Shown one piece after another: positions 1 through 11,024 of a stretch of 64,000 nucleotides of DNA; within the stretch, counting starts at the first letter, position 1; each line of letters starts with the position of its first letter. Origin of the DNA: Gnetum montanum. Its lineage: Eukaryota > Streptophyta > Gnetopsida > Gnetales > Gnetaceae. Below the pieces are notes generated by a model. It was not told the DNA's origin, ran no database searches, and saw only the letters and a list, made by a program, of their open reading frames with translations. Position numbers and translations under genes: made by a program. Where the stretch lies: positions 771,375 to 835,374 of the forward strand of contig MNCI01007684.1 in NCBI GenBank assembly GCA_015680685.1, read 5' to 3'.

Positions 1-720
1 AAATCATCTTTTATGGTTGCAAAATTTAAATCTTGGAAGTCAATGCATAGGCGAATGCTTCCATTCTTCTTTGGCACAATGACCATGTTGGATACTCACT
101 CGGCGTAATCAACAACTCGAATGAAGCCAGCCTGATAAAATTTGGTGATCTCATTGTGAACTGCTAAGGCCACCTCGGGTTTAACCTTTCGTGCTTTTTG
201 TTTTATTGGTCTCAGCTTCGGGTCAAAGATAATATTGTGTTGGACAATTCAAGGGTCTAGCCCGGGCATGTCTATGTAGGACCAAGCGACTACTTTCATA
301 TTTTTCCTAAGCATGTTTTCAATGTCTTTGGCCAATTGTGGTTGTATTAATGTGCTTAATTTTAGTATTTTAATTTCCCTATCGAGCATGGTTATGGGGG
401 TTTCGATCAACGGGTCTTCGGTGATACTTTCGGCTTCTATGTCAAGGGATTTTGTCATGCCTTTGTAGTCATCTACTATTTGCTGTGTTGAGGCGATGAC
501 TGTGTCATCCGTTGCTGAACTTAAGAGGATGAGGTTTATGTTGGTATCCCTTGCAATTTTTCTGTATGTTCCATCAATAATTAATGGTTTGGTTAAGTGC
601 TGGTAATCCATTAGGCTTGCTCCTGCCAATAAACGAAGAGCTGAATGAGCTAATGGGTATCGTTCTATGTTCTTTGGTAATTTTAGATATGTGTACATGC
701 ATGATGGTGGATTATCATCA
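1..720 (-). pseudogene. pol: Element L reverse transcriptase, N-terminal part (truncated by window edge)
   Basis: The translation matches the start of R's pol almost residue for residue: the stretch around LTKPLIIDG, the acidic linker, then the RT segment RKVKPEVALA, VIVPKKNGSIRLCIDF and DLN. This is the conserved fingers region of Ty3/gypsy RT. Two in-frame TGA stops (249-251, where R has CGT, and 96-98, where R has TGG) break it, so this copy is dead. The catalytic YxDD region is beyond the window. The coding part starts directly after a hairpin minisatellite, and the divergently oriented promoter of the antisense gene lies about 300 bp away. Confidence 0.88.
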
Positions 721-850
721 CACCTCGATGCATGGCAGTTTAAGACCATGCCGGTCCGTAATGGGTTTGAAAATGGCAGTTTAAGGCCATACCGGGCCGT
801 AATGGCAGTTTAAGGCCATATCGAGCCGCAATGGCAGTTTACGCTAGAAT
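718..850 (-). repeat. Hairpin-TTAAACT minisatellite between RT and the antisense-gene promoter (L)
   Basis: There are three imperfect units. Read on the minus strand, each has a short self-complementary stem, a loop of about 5-6 nt, and then TTAAACTG. Stems differ between units (GGCC/GGCC; GACC/GGTC; GGC with GGCC) but stay complementary. The array sits immediately upstream of the RT frame. Its counterpart in R is at 61695-61780. Confidence 0.75.
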
Positions 851-1014
851 GTTCGACGTAAAAGTATGAAATGGAGTCCATGGGGGAACTAGGATGTAGT
901 AATTTCTATTTTTTTATATTTTTTACTATTTTTCTAGGCAGATTTTAGCGAAAAATACGTAAAAAGGCACAAATGGCAAAAAGGAGCAATGGTGGCGTAA
1001 GCGGTGGCGGAACG

Positions 1015-1022
1015 CTATATAA
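1015..1022 (+). promoter_or_regulatory. TATA box of the antisense gene in L
   Basis: TATATAAG lies about 300 bp upstream of the first ATG (1326) of the spliced antisense gene. R has TATAAAAA at the corresponding place on its minus strand (61539-61532). The sequence upstream of both (A-rich stretch, then GGCG-rich DNA) is also similar. This is a promoter by sequence and conserved position only; transcription is not shown. Confidence 0.65.
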
Positions 1023-1059
1023 GGGGGGGGCTTCATTTTTTTTCATCGGTTTGCAGGAG

Positions 1060-1240
1060 CGTAGACGACCCAATGTAAAATCTGAGCATGAGCGTAAACC
1101 ATCGAACCCAGCATAGATGCTGAACCCAAACCTAAGCGTAGACGTTGATCGATTAAACCCAGCATAGACGCCAACTAAACCCCAGCGTAGATGCCGAGCA
1201 TAGAGTTGCAACTCCCAGCGTAAACTATCAATCCTAGGGT
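1060..1240 (+). repeat. Imperfect GCGTAGACGC-type repeats in the antisense-gene leader (L)
   Basis: About eight degenerate copies of AGCGTAGAYGC or its variants occur between the TATA box and the first exon. R has a more regular version at 61258-61500. The motif is near-palindromic and related to the GCGTATACGC palindromes of intron 1 and the LTR. Confidence 0.6.
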
Positions 1241-1325
1241 AGACGCTGAGATGGGTAGAGGCAAGGAGGTAGAAGGGCAGGGGAGGAAGAGTTCTAACTT
1301 GACCTTCGCAGAGGAGAGCGAAGCT

Positions 1326-4300
1326 ATGTTGCAGTGCCTGCCTCGGCCAAGGATTCCATCATGGCCTCGAACATCACACAAGTAGGCTCTGATCTTGTCT
1401 TTGTTAGTTATTTTTGCCTGTACGTGCTTCGTAGCGTAGACAGTCTCGTAGGGGTTTTTTGTGTATACGCTGAGCGTAAATTGGTAGCGTAGAGACGTCG
1501 GTGTATACGCCGAGCGTAAATTTATAGCATAAGGTCAGGTTAGCGTCGACTGTCCTAGCGTAATTTGTTCTCAACGCACAGCGTAATCACTTTTCTCTCG
1601 TTGAAGGCTATACGGCGTAAGAAGTTTTCCATGCACAAAGTTCTCTTTTGTCAGTGTAAGCTTTCTGTTTCATCAGCGTAGACAATCTACGTTGTGATGG
1701 CGTATATGCTGAGGGTTTCTTTGGCATATACGCTGAGCGTACACAGTTGTTCTTTTAAGTCTGATGTAGCATAGACTTGTTTTTCATGTTTCTTGTGTAA
1801 ACTGTTTGCTCAGTGTATAGTGTAGACTATTTACGCTAGCCACTTCTATGGCGTATATGCTGAGGGTTTCTTCAGCGCATACGCTGAGCGTAAGAGGTTC
1901 AGGCATCAACGTAAATAGTTAATTTTCAGCATATACGCTAGGTCAGGCAATGTATACGATGGGCGTGAATAGATTTCTACAGCGTATACAGTAGGTTTTA
2001 ACAGCGTATACGCCGAGCGTAAACAGTTAGAAAAATTTTCTAAGTGTCAGTCTATGATGTGAACCTTGGTTTTTCGCGTTGTTTTGGTGCATAGCTGATT
2101 TTTTGTTGGTACTCTAGTTGTTTGCAGGGACACCAAGCCTTTTCTCCTCATGGTTGAGGTTGTCGGGGTGCTAACATGGTTTGGCCCCATGGAGGCGAAT
2201 GAGCCTACCCCGAACCTAACCGTGGAACACAATGGGGTTTGGTTCAGAGAAGGTGCGTCTGAATTCTTGTCCTTTATACTAGACAATTTTGAAGTAGTTA
2301 TCTAGTCGCACCTGAATGAACTGGTGGCACGGAGCATACTTGAGGCGATGTTGCCAGGAGCCGCGAAGGGTGTCATTGTCTTCATGGAAGACATCGACAA
2401 GGGGTCGTTTACGAATGAGGACGATTCTTCCCACGGGCCTAAGTCCACACGCCCGTTAGCGTGTGTGTGGGCTCGATTGCCATGAGGGTAGGACTACCTC
2501 GATAATACTTTATTTTTAGCCATGCACACGCATACATTATTCCAGAACCCTCCCAACACAGTGTACTTAGTGGGTAGGTAGGAACGTTCAAGTTTATTGC
2601 TTCTTTTCGTCGTTTGGCATTTGCCTCAATTTTGACATCCGCTCGTTTGTAGGCCAAAAGTTAATGCAGATGGAATATGTGTCGAAGATGATGGACTTGC
2701 TTTAACTCGTACCGCTCTAGAGGCATTTATGGTGGATCCTACCCTTCGTAAAGCTGTATTGGGTCTAATGAAGGGGGATATCATCTATTTTCACCAACGA
2801 TTCTATAGAGCATTGGCACTGTGCCAAGCCCGTGGATGGCTGGATAAAGATTGGTCGGACCAGGGGCTAGTTTTCCCTCATGACTCTGGTCTAGGCAGCA
2901 CATCCAACTCTACTACGGGAGGCAAATGACAATGTCCTTTGGATGTGCTATTCGTGTTTTAACTACTGAGGGTTATACTGATACAACAATCTTATATTGC
3001 GCTTGCAGTTGATGCAACTCCTGGCGGGGATCCTATCACAACCGGGCAAACTGAGACAACATTGTCAATGAAGTTCGGGGAGGTGAATAAGGCTCAGAAG
3101 TGGTTGCGTAACCATGCCTCGTCATCTATTGTTCATTGCTTAGAGAATTTCGGCCTTATGGAGCTCTTCATGACCCCAAGTCCTGATGTATCAATAGGGG
3201 AAATGATTGGGATTGTGGATTCTTTTAATGAGTCTGTCTCATACTACAGCACCCGGATTAAGGGTGTTAAGGTGGTTCTTTATCTATCCCCCAATTTTTT
3301 CTCAAACTTATTCGGGATACCGGCAGATGGCATAAGTGTAGTCTTAGACAGAGCTCATAAAGAGCTCCATACGGTGCACGAGTTGGAGGACTGGTTGGGC
3401 CTGGCCAAGGGTGCCAAGGGGTTCCCGATGCAGGGGAAGGTGAAGGTTGAAGAGGTGAATGAACTGTATCCCCTATTTAGGGCATGGGTATTTCCCAAAA
3501 TCCTTTCTTAGGTGAACAGCCTTGGGGTTGAGGCTGTGTGCGTTATGAGAACTATCCTGGAAATTGGCATGCGCTATAACTGGGCTAAATTTCTGTTGTC
3601 AGGCATGCACAAGGAGATAGTGTAGTTGCACTCGAATGTCGAGGCACAATCCCACTTCACCTTTGCCTTCTTCACTGGTTACCTTTCTCGCTTCACCGAA
3701 TTTTTGGTAGTCCGTGTGGGTAACAAGTTTGTTCTACAGGATCGGGGTCAACTATCCCGCCCGTGGATCAACCACTTGTTTGATACAGCCAAGTCCCAAG
3801 ATGAGCCTGAAGGCATCGATGAGTCTGTGTCTATTATGACTGGGGGATCACCGGATACCTCCATTCATACTCATGATAGTCTGGGGTTAGAGCCGGATGA
3901 TGTACCCCTTACTGCAAGAAGAGCTGAGCAGGTGATTAAAGAAACCGTGGGTCAGGCCAAAACAAAGCTGAAGAGACTTGAACGCGCAACTGAGGAAGCT
4001 TCGAATGTGAGCGAGCAGCGAGTGAAGCACATAAGATTCAAGATGTCCGGTATGTAGAATTTTGCCAGCTTATTTTTTTATTGTTTTTGTTTCGTCCATA
4101 ATTTTTATTTTCGATCGCTTACATGTCACTGACATCTTTGGCTTGATTCGAGAAGTGAGGAAGCAAGTGCTGGAAACCATTACGGAGGAGGAGGAGATGA
4201 ACACAGAGAAGAATAATGAAAATGTGGATAAGGATCAGGGAGAAGGAATGGAGGAATTAAAGAAGAACACCACGGAAACTGAGTCGTTATATGACCAGGG

Positions 4301-5726
4301 TGGTGTCGAACAAATGTTCTGCAGATTTCTTCAGGGGAATTTGGATTTAGGCGATCCTCCAGAAGGTGACGAGGGACATGGTATGTTTTCCTTTTATCTT
4401 ATTTCAACTTGCCCTGTTAGTTGTCATTTCTATGGTATTTTATTTTCATGTTTTCATTTTTCAGACGAAGGCAACGAGACTAGGACAGTGTCCTTGGATG
4501 TACCTATGAAGATGATTCTGCCTGAGAGGACCGCTGAGGTTAGTTCCCGCACTCGTGAGCCATTTACTTGGTCTAAAATGCTAAGTAAGATGGATTTTGT
4601 AGCCAGAATCGTGGAAGAAGTTGTTAAACAAATTTAGGAGGTCAACCCCAAAATAGGTATAATGTTTTTAAATGGCTTGTCGTTTTAGAGTGTCACACCC
4701 TGTTTTTATTGTCTTAATGTTTGTTCCTTTTGTTCGCATAGGTGCCTAGTTAAGGTGGGATCCTTCTGAGGTGATTAGCATCAATAGTTTGGCTACACTA
4801 CCCCTAGAGGTGGAATAGGTACCAAGGCCGGTTTACAATGAGCTGGCGGAAAGCCTTATCCATAATGCAAAGTTGGTGTGGACCTGTAGGCGATCCATCG
4901 AATAACTATGGTTGCAGATCTAGACAAAGGAGAAGGAAGTCTCCGAGCTATCAACTGAACACAACGACCTCAAAGCTCGTTATGAATTCGCTCTAACCCG
5001 ATTAGCAGGTGATAGTTCTTGGCGAACATCTAAGATTACGTACAATAGATATTGGAACTTGTTAAATTTCCATGCGTCACTAACTCGGAGGTTCACAAAG
5101 CGTAAAGCATAGATAGACCTATTGAATCTGAAGTGCCAGGATTGGAAGGCATTTTACTCCAAGGTGCGTAAGTGGGGCCAAGATGAAAAGAATCATAAGC
5201 ACCAATATAGGAAATCCTTGAAAGAAGTTTCTATAGAGAAATGGCAACTTGAGATGTTCGTAGAGGGTTCGGGCTTACGTTCTGCGTTCGATACTTTTGC
5301 GGAGAACACCGTAGTTGAGATGGAATCTCCTAAGAGGGTTATTACCACTGCTTCTGGTGAAGTTACTGTGGGTGAATTTCCTCTGAAACGTCCAGTCTGG
5401 TCGGCTGTTGACAAGGGAAAGGCCTTGGCAGACGTCGACCTAGGCCTTGGTGAGACAGATTGGGCTAGTGTTTCGGAGGAAGAAATCCTTCGTCGATTGG
5501 AGTTCGGTTTGGGGAGATCTCCTATGGTAAGTATTTTGTCATTGTGAAACTGATTTATTGAAGAATATTTGAAATTTTGACATTCTCTTGTTCTTATATT
5601 GGTTGTCTCATTTTGTATTTTTAGGATGAAGGTGGCGATGATACTCAAGAAGCTGGCCCCAGTGGAGCAGGGGCCCCTGACGCTGGTGGATCTAAAGGGG
5701 ATGATCCTCCTGTCCCAGATGCTTAG
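1326..5726 (+). pseudogene. Antisense eight-exon gene inside element L (FCP1-like N-terminus, coiled-coil C-terminus)
   Basis: Exons I infer: 1326-1381, 2128-2577, 2653-2921, 3009-4049, 4153-4380, 4465-4656, 4742-5526, 5625-5726. Introns begin GT (GC after exon 3) and end AG. The exon lengths sum to 3123 nt, exactly 1041 codons from ATG to TAG, with no frameshift. Exons 1-4, 7 and 8 have the same lengths as in R; exons 5 and 6 differ by 24 and 12 nt. Exon 2 resembles an FCP1/NIF phosphatase domain (motifs NGVWFREG, a LTWFG start, NPPNTVY end), but the DxDG nucleophile motif reads EVVG. Exon 4 is an unrecognised conserved domain (AEMIGIVDSF-like, DLFGIP-like, KGFPMQG). Exon 7 is rich in charged residues and probably coiled-coil. 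About ten in-frame stops (for example 2303, 2483, 3509, 3623, 4635, 4747) show that this copy is dead. The gene runs opposite to gag and pol. I cannot assign a function. Confidence 0.8.
1440..2030 (+). repeat. GCGTATACGC palindrome cluster in intron 1 of the antisense gene (L)
   Basis: Repeated, partly decayed copies of GCGTATACGCYGAGCGTAAA occur here, for example near 1471, 1501, 1729, 1885 and 2004. The ten-base core is a perfect palindrome. R carries the same 20-mer in the same intron (60650-61060), and the L and R LTRs contain clusters of the core. Confidence 0.8.
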
Positions 5727-6289
5727 TTTTTTTTTTTGTTTTTTTTTAGTTTTGTCTTTGGAACTATGCTGACTCAAATTGATACGGGAATTGTAACTTG
5801 AAAACTTTGAGATGAACGGAAAAAATTGACACATATAATTGTACAGCATTGCATGTATAAATATTTTTTGTTGATTTTGAGTTTGATTGCACACACGACA
5901 CGACAATGTAAAATATTTTGGTTTATATTTTTCATTTTTATTTTTATTTTTTTATTTATTCTAAGTGTAATATGCGGATGTAATTACAAGAGGAGGAACA
6001 AAGCACAAGTGTGTGATCTAGTTTAAGGCCATTTCGGGCCTCCATCCGTAGTTTAAGGCCATTTTAGGCCCCTTCGTAAACAAGTAGCATTTCGTATAAC
6101 GTGGATGGATTTCTTGGTTGACCGACCATTCCTGATCGGGGCTAGTTTTATGTCATTGCGGACATGATAGTTTAACGTCTTTTCAGAGAAGGAGTGTAGT
6201 TTAATGTTTTTTTTTATTTTTATGTTGTTGTAGTTTAACGTCATTTCGGACATGCTATAGTTTAACGTCGTTTCGGACTAGGGATGGTA
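5727..6289. repeat. Spacer between the converging antisense gene and protease, with hairpin-TTAAACT units (L)
   Basis: AT-rich DNA follows the antisense stop. From 6018 to 6285 there are five or six units. Read on the minus strand they are stem-loops (GGCC/GGCC or GTC/GAC stems with loops like CGAAAT) followed by TAAACTA. No gene is seen. The spacer lies exactly where the 3' ends of the antisense gene and gag-protease face each other; R has the same arrangement at 56513-57011. Confidence 0.7.
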
Positions 6290-7342
6290 TTATTTTAGGA
6301 GTTTTTTAATTTTCTTCTTTTTAATGTTAGGCGATGTGTCAATGGGTATGATTCTGTATTCAGCATCTCCTTCGCTGATTACGTTAAACGGTAATTTGGC
6401 CCAAGGGATGTCTGATGGAATGGCTTCTATGTCAGTGTTCTCTCGTGTTTCGGTGTTTGTTATAAGTTCTGTGTTAGTTTCTACTTGAGACGATGTATGT
6501 ATAATGGCAGGTCTAGGCGTTTCTCTTTTAGGTGGATTTGGATTACTGCTTACTGGTTGTTTTTCGTTTACATCGTTTCGACTAGGCTTTTCGAGTTCAA
6601 CCTCTGAGCCTTGGTCCATGTCCATGTGTGATGAAACAATAGGTGTAGTCGCTTCCCCATGTATGATGATTTCACCGCCCTCATAAGGTAGGTGAATTTC
6701 TTGGTGTATAGGGGAGGAGACTGCATTCAGTTGGGCCAACCAGGGTCTTCCTAATATTAGGTTGAACCCCGGCATTTCATCAACCACAACGAAATCGACA
6801 GACGTGGGAAACTAGTCCCCCGCTATGAAGTCTAAGGTTATTATGCCTTTGACCATCACGCGTGACCTGCTGAATGATTTTAAACATGTAGCCGCAGTCA
6901 ATTTGATTGACTCCGTTAGCCCTAGTTGTTCAACGATTGGGTATGGTACCACGTTTGTAGTGGGTCCATCGTCTACATGGACCCTATGTATCTTGAACTG
7001 GTTCATGCGTATCGTTATGAACATGGGGGTTGTTGTCACCTCCCCTATTTTCATATCCATTTTAATGTTGTTGTCATGGAAGTTTAGTGGTTTGGACATT
7101 GTCCCTTGGGACGAGTACATTACCGCATGAATGGATGGTTCGTTTGGGGGTAAGTTCTTGCTTACTGGGATGGACGTTAATATGCGTACCAAGGCTTCAC
7201 GATGTGTTTGGGATGTAAGAATCAAGTCATACAAGCTTAGCGAAGTGTTCTTCTGCTTGAGTGCTTGTGTGACTTGTGTTAAAGCTGTTGCCAAATCTCT
7301 ATTGTTAGGGGCATTTGTATCAGCGATGACTGGGTCCATTGG
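6290..7342 (-). pseudogene. pro: Element L aspartic protease region (end of the gag-pro frame)
   Basis: The retropepsin core is visible: FITIRMNQFKIHRVHVDDG supplies the active-site loop, here DDG rather than D-T/S-G as is common in Tat elements, and FNLILGRPWLAQL is the conserved Ile-Leu-Gly-Arg segment. An upstream segment (TQVTQALKQKNTSLSLYDL) is shared with M and R. An in-frame TAG at about 6812 (CAG in R) breaks the frame. The reading frame stops at KKLLK, and no RT follows in frame; the next 5 kb is the antisense gene. Confidence 0.88.
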
Positions 7343-9393
7343 CCCCAGCAGTTTTATTTCATGCTACTTTGATCCATCGTTCTTGCTTGGAGCTGTTATT
7401 TCAAATGTATCATGTTTTTTGAAGGGTTCACCCTCATTGCCTACGTTTGGTTGACTATTGGGTTGCGTCATGGGTACAGCATCAAGTGGAGTGGGTTTAG
7501 GGGGCCCTAAAGCTAACCGTTGGTACTCCTTCTCCAAGCGTTCATGTGTAAGCCTATCTGCTAAGCATTCTCGCATGTGCCATGGAGGTGGAGCTGGTCT
7601 TGGAGCTTTGAGTTGCCTTGGGATTCGCACCACATATGGAGGCAGGTGGGGTCGCAGGTGAACAGTCGGATGTGGTTGGACGGAAGACTGGCTGGACACC
7701 TTGATGACGTAGGGACTAGGTTTACCCTGCGTGTGTGAGGTGGAGGCTTGGACTTCTGCTGTTGCAACTGCGGGTGGCACTCGAACTACGAAAGGGTCAG
7801 GCCGAGTAGGAGGGGTTGATAGGTTCAGGGTGGTGATAGCGGGAGGTATGGGCACTACGTAAGGTTTTTACGGAGTGGATGATGGTTGAGGAATCGATGC
7901 AGATGGAGTAGGTGGAACATGTACTACAAACAGTTTGTTAGGTACCTGTTGTTTATACTTGGGGTAGATGGTGTTGATGTTGGGTGTCTCGGGTTCATCA
8001 TCAAGGAAGATTGTATTGATAACGTACGACGCTTATTTGGTGTTCAGAGGGTCTTTATACACCCCCATAGCCTAATTCTGAGGCTGGACCAGGTTGGCCT
8101 CATCAAAGGTGATTTGGCCTTCGTCGATCATCCATTGTATGTCCTGCTTCAGCATAAAACAGTAATCTGTGTCGTGCCCGTTGCATTGGTGATAATAGCA
8201 GAAGCGATCGATTCTAAAACCTTTGGGCACTGAAGGCTCATCCGGCGTTGCTAGGCTTGGGTTCTGAATGAGTTGACAGAACCGGTCATGTCTCTAGATG
8301 CCCACAGGGGATAACTGTTTATGTTTCATTAACCCAGCTTTCAGGAGTTGGTCGAAGAGCTGGGATGGCTTCATTGGCAGAGGCGTATATTGAGAGGGTT
8401 CTTTCCTCTCGAAATTTCGTGTATGGTTTGTTGTTGGGTTCTGCGATGATGATGATTCCAGAGTGGTTGTGGAAATAGGTTTATTATAGTTAGTAGGGGC
8501 TATGGGCGGCTTATTTTGGTATGCCATGTTTGCTTGTTGCGCTCCTGCTATTGCTGCTATAGTTTTTTTTGCCTTCTCCTTATCTTTTTTAGTGTATTAA
8601 TTTTTAAAGGCTAAGTATGTAGGGTCGTGGCTGTTTTGAGCCGCCTCTTCTATGTTTTTGATCTGTACAAAAGCTTGGTTAAGGTTACACGCGTTAAGAT
8701 AGTACAACTTGGATTTAAAAAAGTCATTAATGGCCCCTTTTAGAATAGTTAGCAGGTATGTTTGCGAGATTGGCTCATGTAGCTTTTTGAGAGCAGCACT
8801 CCACCTCTGAATGAATTTCTGCACAGGTTCGAGCGGCGCTTGCTTAACCTGTATAAGGCTATTCAATGTCACCTCAGGTTTCAAGTTATATTTGAACCTG
8901 GTCACAAACTGATGCAACAACTCTTCCAAGGAGAATATAGAGTTCCTCGGCAAGGCCCGGTACCAATCGAGTGTCCTCCCTGCAAGGGACATAGGGAACA
9001 CTCACAAAACGGCATGGGACCATGCCTGGAGTAACGCGCATTCTAACCTAAATGTTATGAGGTGCGCATTGGGATCCGTCTCCTCATTATACTTAGTTAG
9101 TGTCGGCAATGATATGCCTTTGGGTAAGGTCAGAGGCAGGATGGAAGGGCTGATGGGGTCATCGTGGTAGAAATCCACTACCTTTAGCTCTCCATCGGCA
9201 GTCGTTTTGAGGCACTTTACCTCGTCAGTAAGTTCTTACATTAATTTTTTGGCGTCTGCCCAGTCTTGGGCACTCAATGACACGGTAGCTTGAGGTTGTG
9301 GTATATTGTACAGGTTAGAATGTTGGATGGTAGGTTGAAAGGCTAAAAGTTGTGCGGTTGGTGGCTGTGCTTGTGGGATGTTTATAGCATGTG
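7343..9393 (-). pseudogene. gag: Element L gag, C-terminal part
   Basis: This part carries the retrotransposon gag core (FPMSLAGRTLDWYRALP, then FKYNLKPEVTLNSL and a VQKFIQRWSAAL-like segment) and the zinc-binding CDYHQ..GHGTDYC-type region near 8230-8100. A Pro-rich linker (repeats of PYVVRIP) leads into protease. It is collinear with R's gag. Several stops and frame changes are present. The first part of gag is at 21804-22772, displaced by the insertion of M. Confidence 0.85.
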
Positions 9394-9398
9394 GCACC
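9394..9398 (+). repeat. Target-site duplication GCACC, left copy (element M)
   Basis: GCACC immediately precedes the TG of M's 5' LTR and is repeated at 21799-21803 directly after the terminal CA of the 3' LTR. Joining the flanks through one copy restores L's gag. Confidence 0.93.
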
Positions 9399-9662
9399 TG
9401 AAACACCATGAAAATTACGAGTCGGCCTCAGGCGAAGATTCGCAATTCGAGTAAGAACGCGCCTCAAATTTGTTCAAGGACAAGTTTATGCTCTATCACG
9501 CACGGCAGCGTAATGAGCGTAATAAGCTTTAAGACAGTTGAAGGCAGAACCCAGAGAAGCACAACAGGTTGGCACTTTTTCTTGCAGTACATGGATAACT
9601 TGTCTTTATGCTTGTTACGCAGCGGTGCGTACCATGGCGTATGTTGTCAAGTTGTACATTGC

Positions 9663-9845
9663 TTACGCTTCATTACGCGCAGCTGCGTAGTGAGCGTAAC
9701 TTACATTGTTTACGCTTCATCACATGCAGCTGCGTAGCGAGCGTAAACCACGCATGATTTATGCTTCATTACGCGAGGTTGCGTAGCAAGCGTAAGTTGC
9801 GCACTATCCATGCTTCGTTACACACAGTTGCGTAGTGAGCGTAAA
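9663..9845 (+). repeat. Tandem near-palindromic units of about 48 bp in M's U3
   Basis: Four units start at 9663, 9710, 9759 and 9809. Each is a 37-bp imperfect palindrome of the form TTACGCTTCATTACGC, centre CAGCTG, then TGCGTAGTGAGCGTAA. A degenerate further copy precedes them. The 3' LTR has the same array (20692-20873) with one unit shortened. Confidence 0.85.
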
Positions 9846-10080
9846 ACAATTTTGAGATTATGGCTTACGCTCATACACGGAACGCAACATGGATGAGCAT
9901 AATACAGCCTGAATGCAGCCTAAAGTACACTCAGCATGTGTCTACTCTTCACATGCACAACACGCAAACAAGCGTGTTGTGCGTAGTCACAGTCTGACTT
10001 AAAAGATCATGCCAGCAGGGCCTGCAATATCCGGAACTCACATCATCAGGGTTGCACCTTTTCCACGAAGCGTCACGGCC

Positions 10081-10088
10081 TATAAATA
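10081..10088 (+). promoter_or_regulatory. TATA box of M 5' LTR
   Basis: TATAAATA sits in a CCTATAAATACCCC context about 680 bp into the LTR and is conserved at 21102 in the 3' LTR. It is the likely start point of element transcription. Confidence 0.75.
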
Positions 10089-10783
10089 CCCCAGTTGACA
10101 AAGATACAAGTGTGGGCAAAAATTTGGGTTAGCAAATTTCTGAGCACCAGAGCACTTAGCACTTTGGAACAGAGATACAGAGAATAGCGCTTTGGCAATC
10201 GTGGACATCATCATCTTACAGCCGAAGCAGGGTACAGTTCAAATTGAGTACCGGTGACAGGAGCAATCTTTCTGCTGAAAGGACTCTATCAATCAGAAAC
10301 AATTGATCGGTAGACGTCAAAGCTTGGCCTGCCTTGCATCTCAGCTTTAGTCCACAAGGTAGATCGGACTTCTGTTTAGACCGTTTTTGCTTGTTGTTCT
10401 ATGCTTGTTTCACATCCTGTAAGCGGGGATTCCCCAGTGTAATTTCTCACACGAAATATACATTTATAAGTCAAAGCGCAGATCTTGAAGCTTCGAGCTT
10501 CTTATGTCAACCTCTTCTTATCGTGTTTAGCATTATCGCCGTTGCAATCGAACTACATCGTTTCCCCTCGTTTTATCACTCTTCGAAATAGATCGCTTTC
10601 TCTCTGTGTAATTCTCATTATTTTACTGACCCATAAGTCCCTGTCTGATCGACAAGACCGTTAAGGGCACCGCCGATTCGTTTTTCCAGCTTAGCCCTCG
10701 CGCAGATCCATGGTTAAAACTGTGTACGCTGGAATATCGGTCGGTATTTCCAGCTGCCGACGTTTTCTGTCGTTACAGTTTTC

Positions 10784-10802
10784 TGGTGCTAGAAGGAGGG
10801 CC
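10784..10802 (+). other. Primer-binding site of M
   Basis: TGGTGCTAGAAGGAGGGCC starts 6 bp after the LTR end and should pair with a tRNA 3' end. L and R carry the same site with TGGCGC at the start. I do not assign the tRNA. Confidence 0.75.
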
Positions 10803-11024
10803 TTCAGGCTCCGATCCGAACATTTCGGGTAACCCTATTAGAGATCCATACCCTAAACTGTAGACATAATACCTCTAGGGAAGTCTACGGTTAATCGCGT
10901 GGTATAGATCGGTCGCAAGGATGATTTCTTTGAAATCCTACATGGTAGAAAGCCTTTTGTGCATTTTGTTGCCAGCCATTCGCTTTTAGATCCGATTATC
11001 AGTCACTCTCGACTTCGTTGATCA
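10803..11024 (+). other. M leader before gag
   Basis: This is an untranslated leader of about 220 bp. Unlike L and R, it lacks the GCGTC-type minisatellite, and I see no other feature in it. Confidence 0.5.

Larger units (their letters stand above)
9399..10777 (+). repeat. 5' LTR of element M
   Basis: The LTR begins TGAAACACC and ends CGTTACA, 1379 bp. The U3 region carries tandem palindromic units (9663-9845). A TATA box lies at 10081-10088. The sequence is repeated at 20427-21798. Confidence 0.93.

Noticed and set aside
5193-5906. Long minus-strand open frame of 237 codons
   Set aside because: It lies opposite exon 7 and exon 8 of the antisense gene, has no recognisable motif, and is not open in the matching part of R.
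9663-9845. CRISPR-like array because of regular palindromic repeats every 47-50 bp
   Set aside because: Repeats are imperfect, spacers are not unique foreign-like sequences, and the array is part of both LTRs of a eukaryotic retrotransposon.
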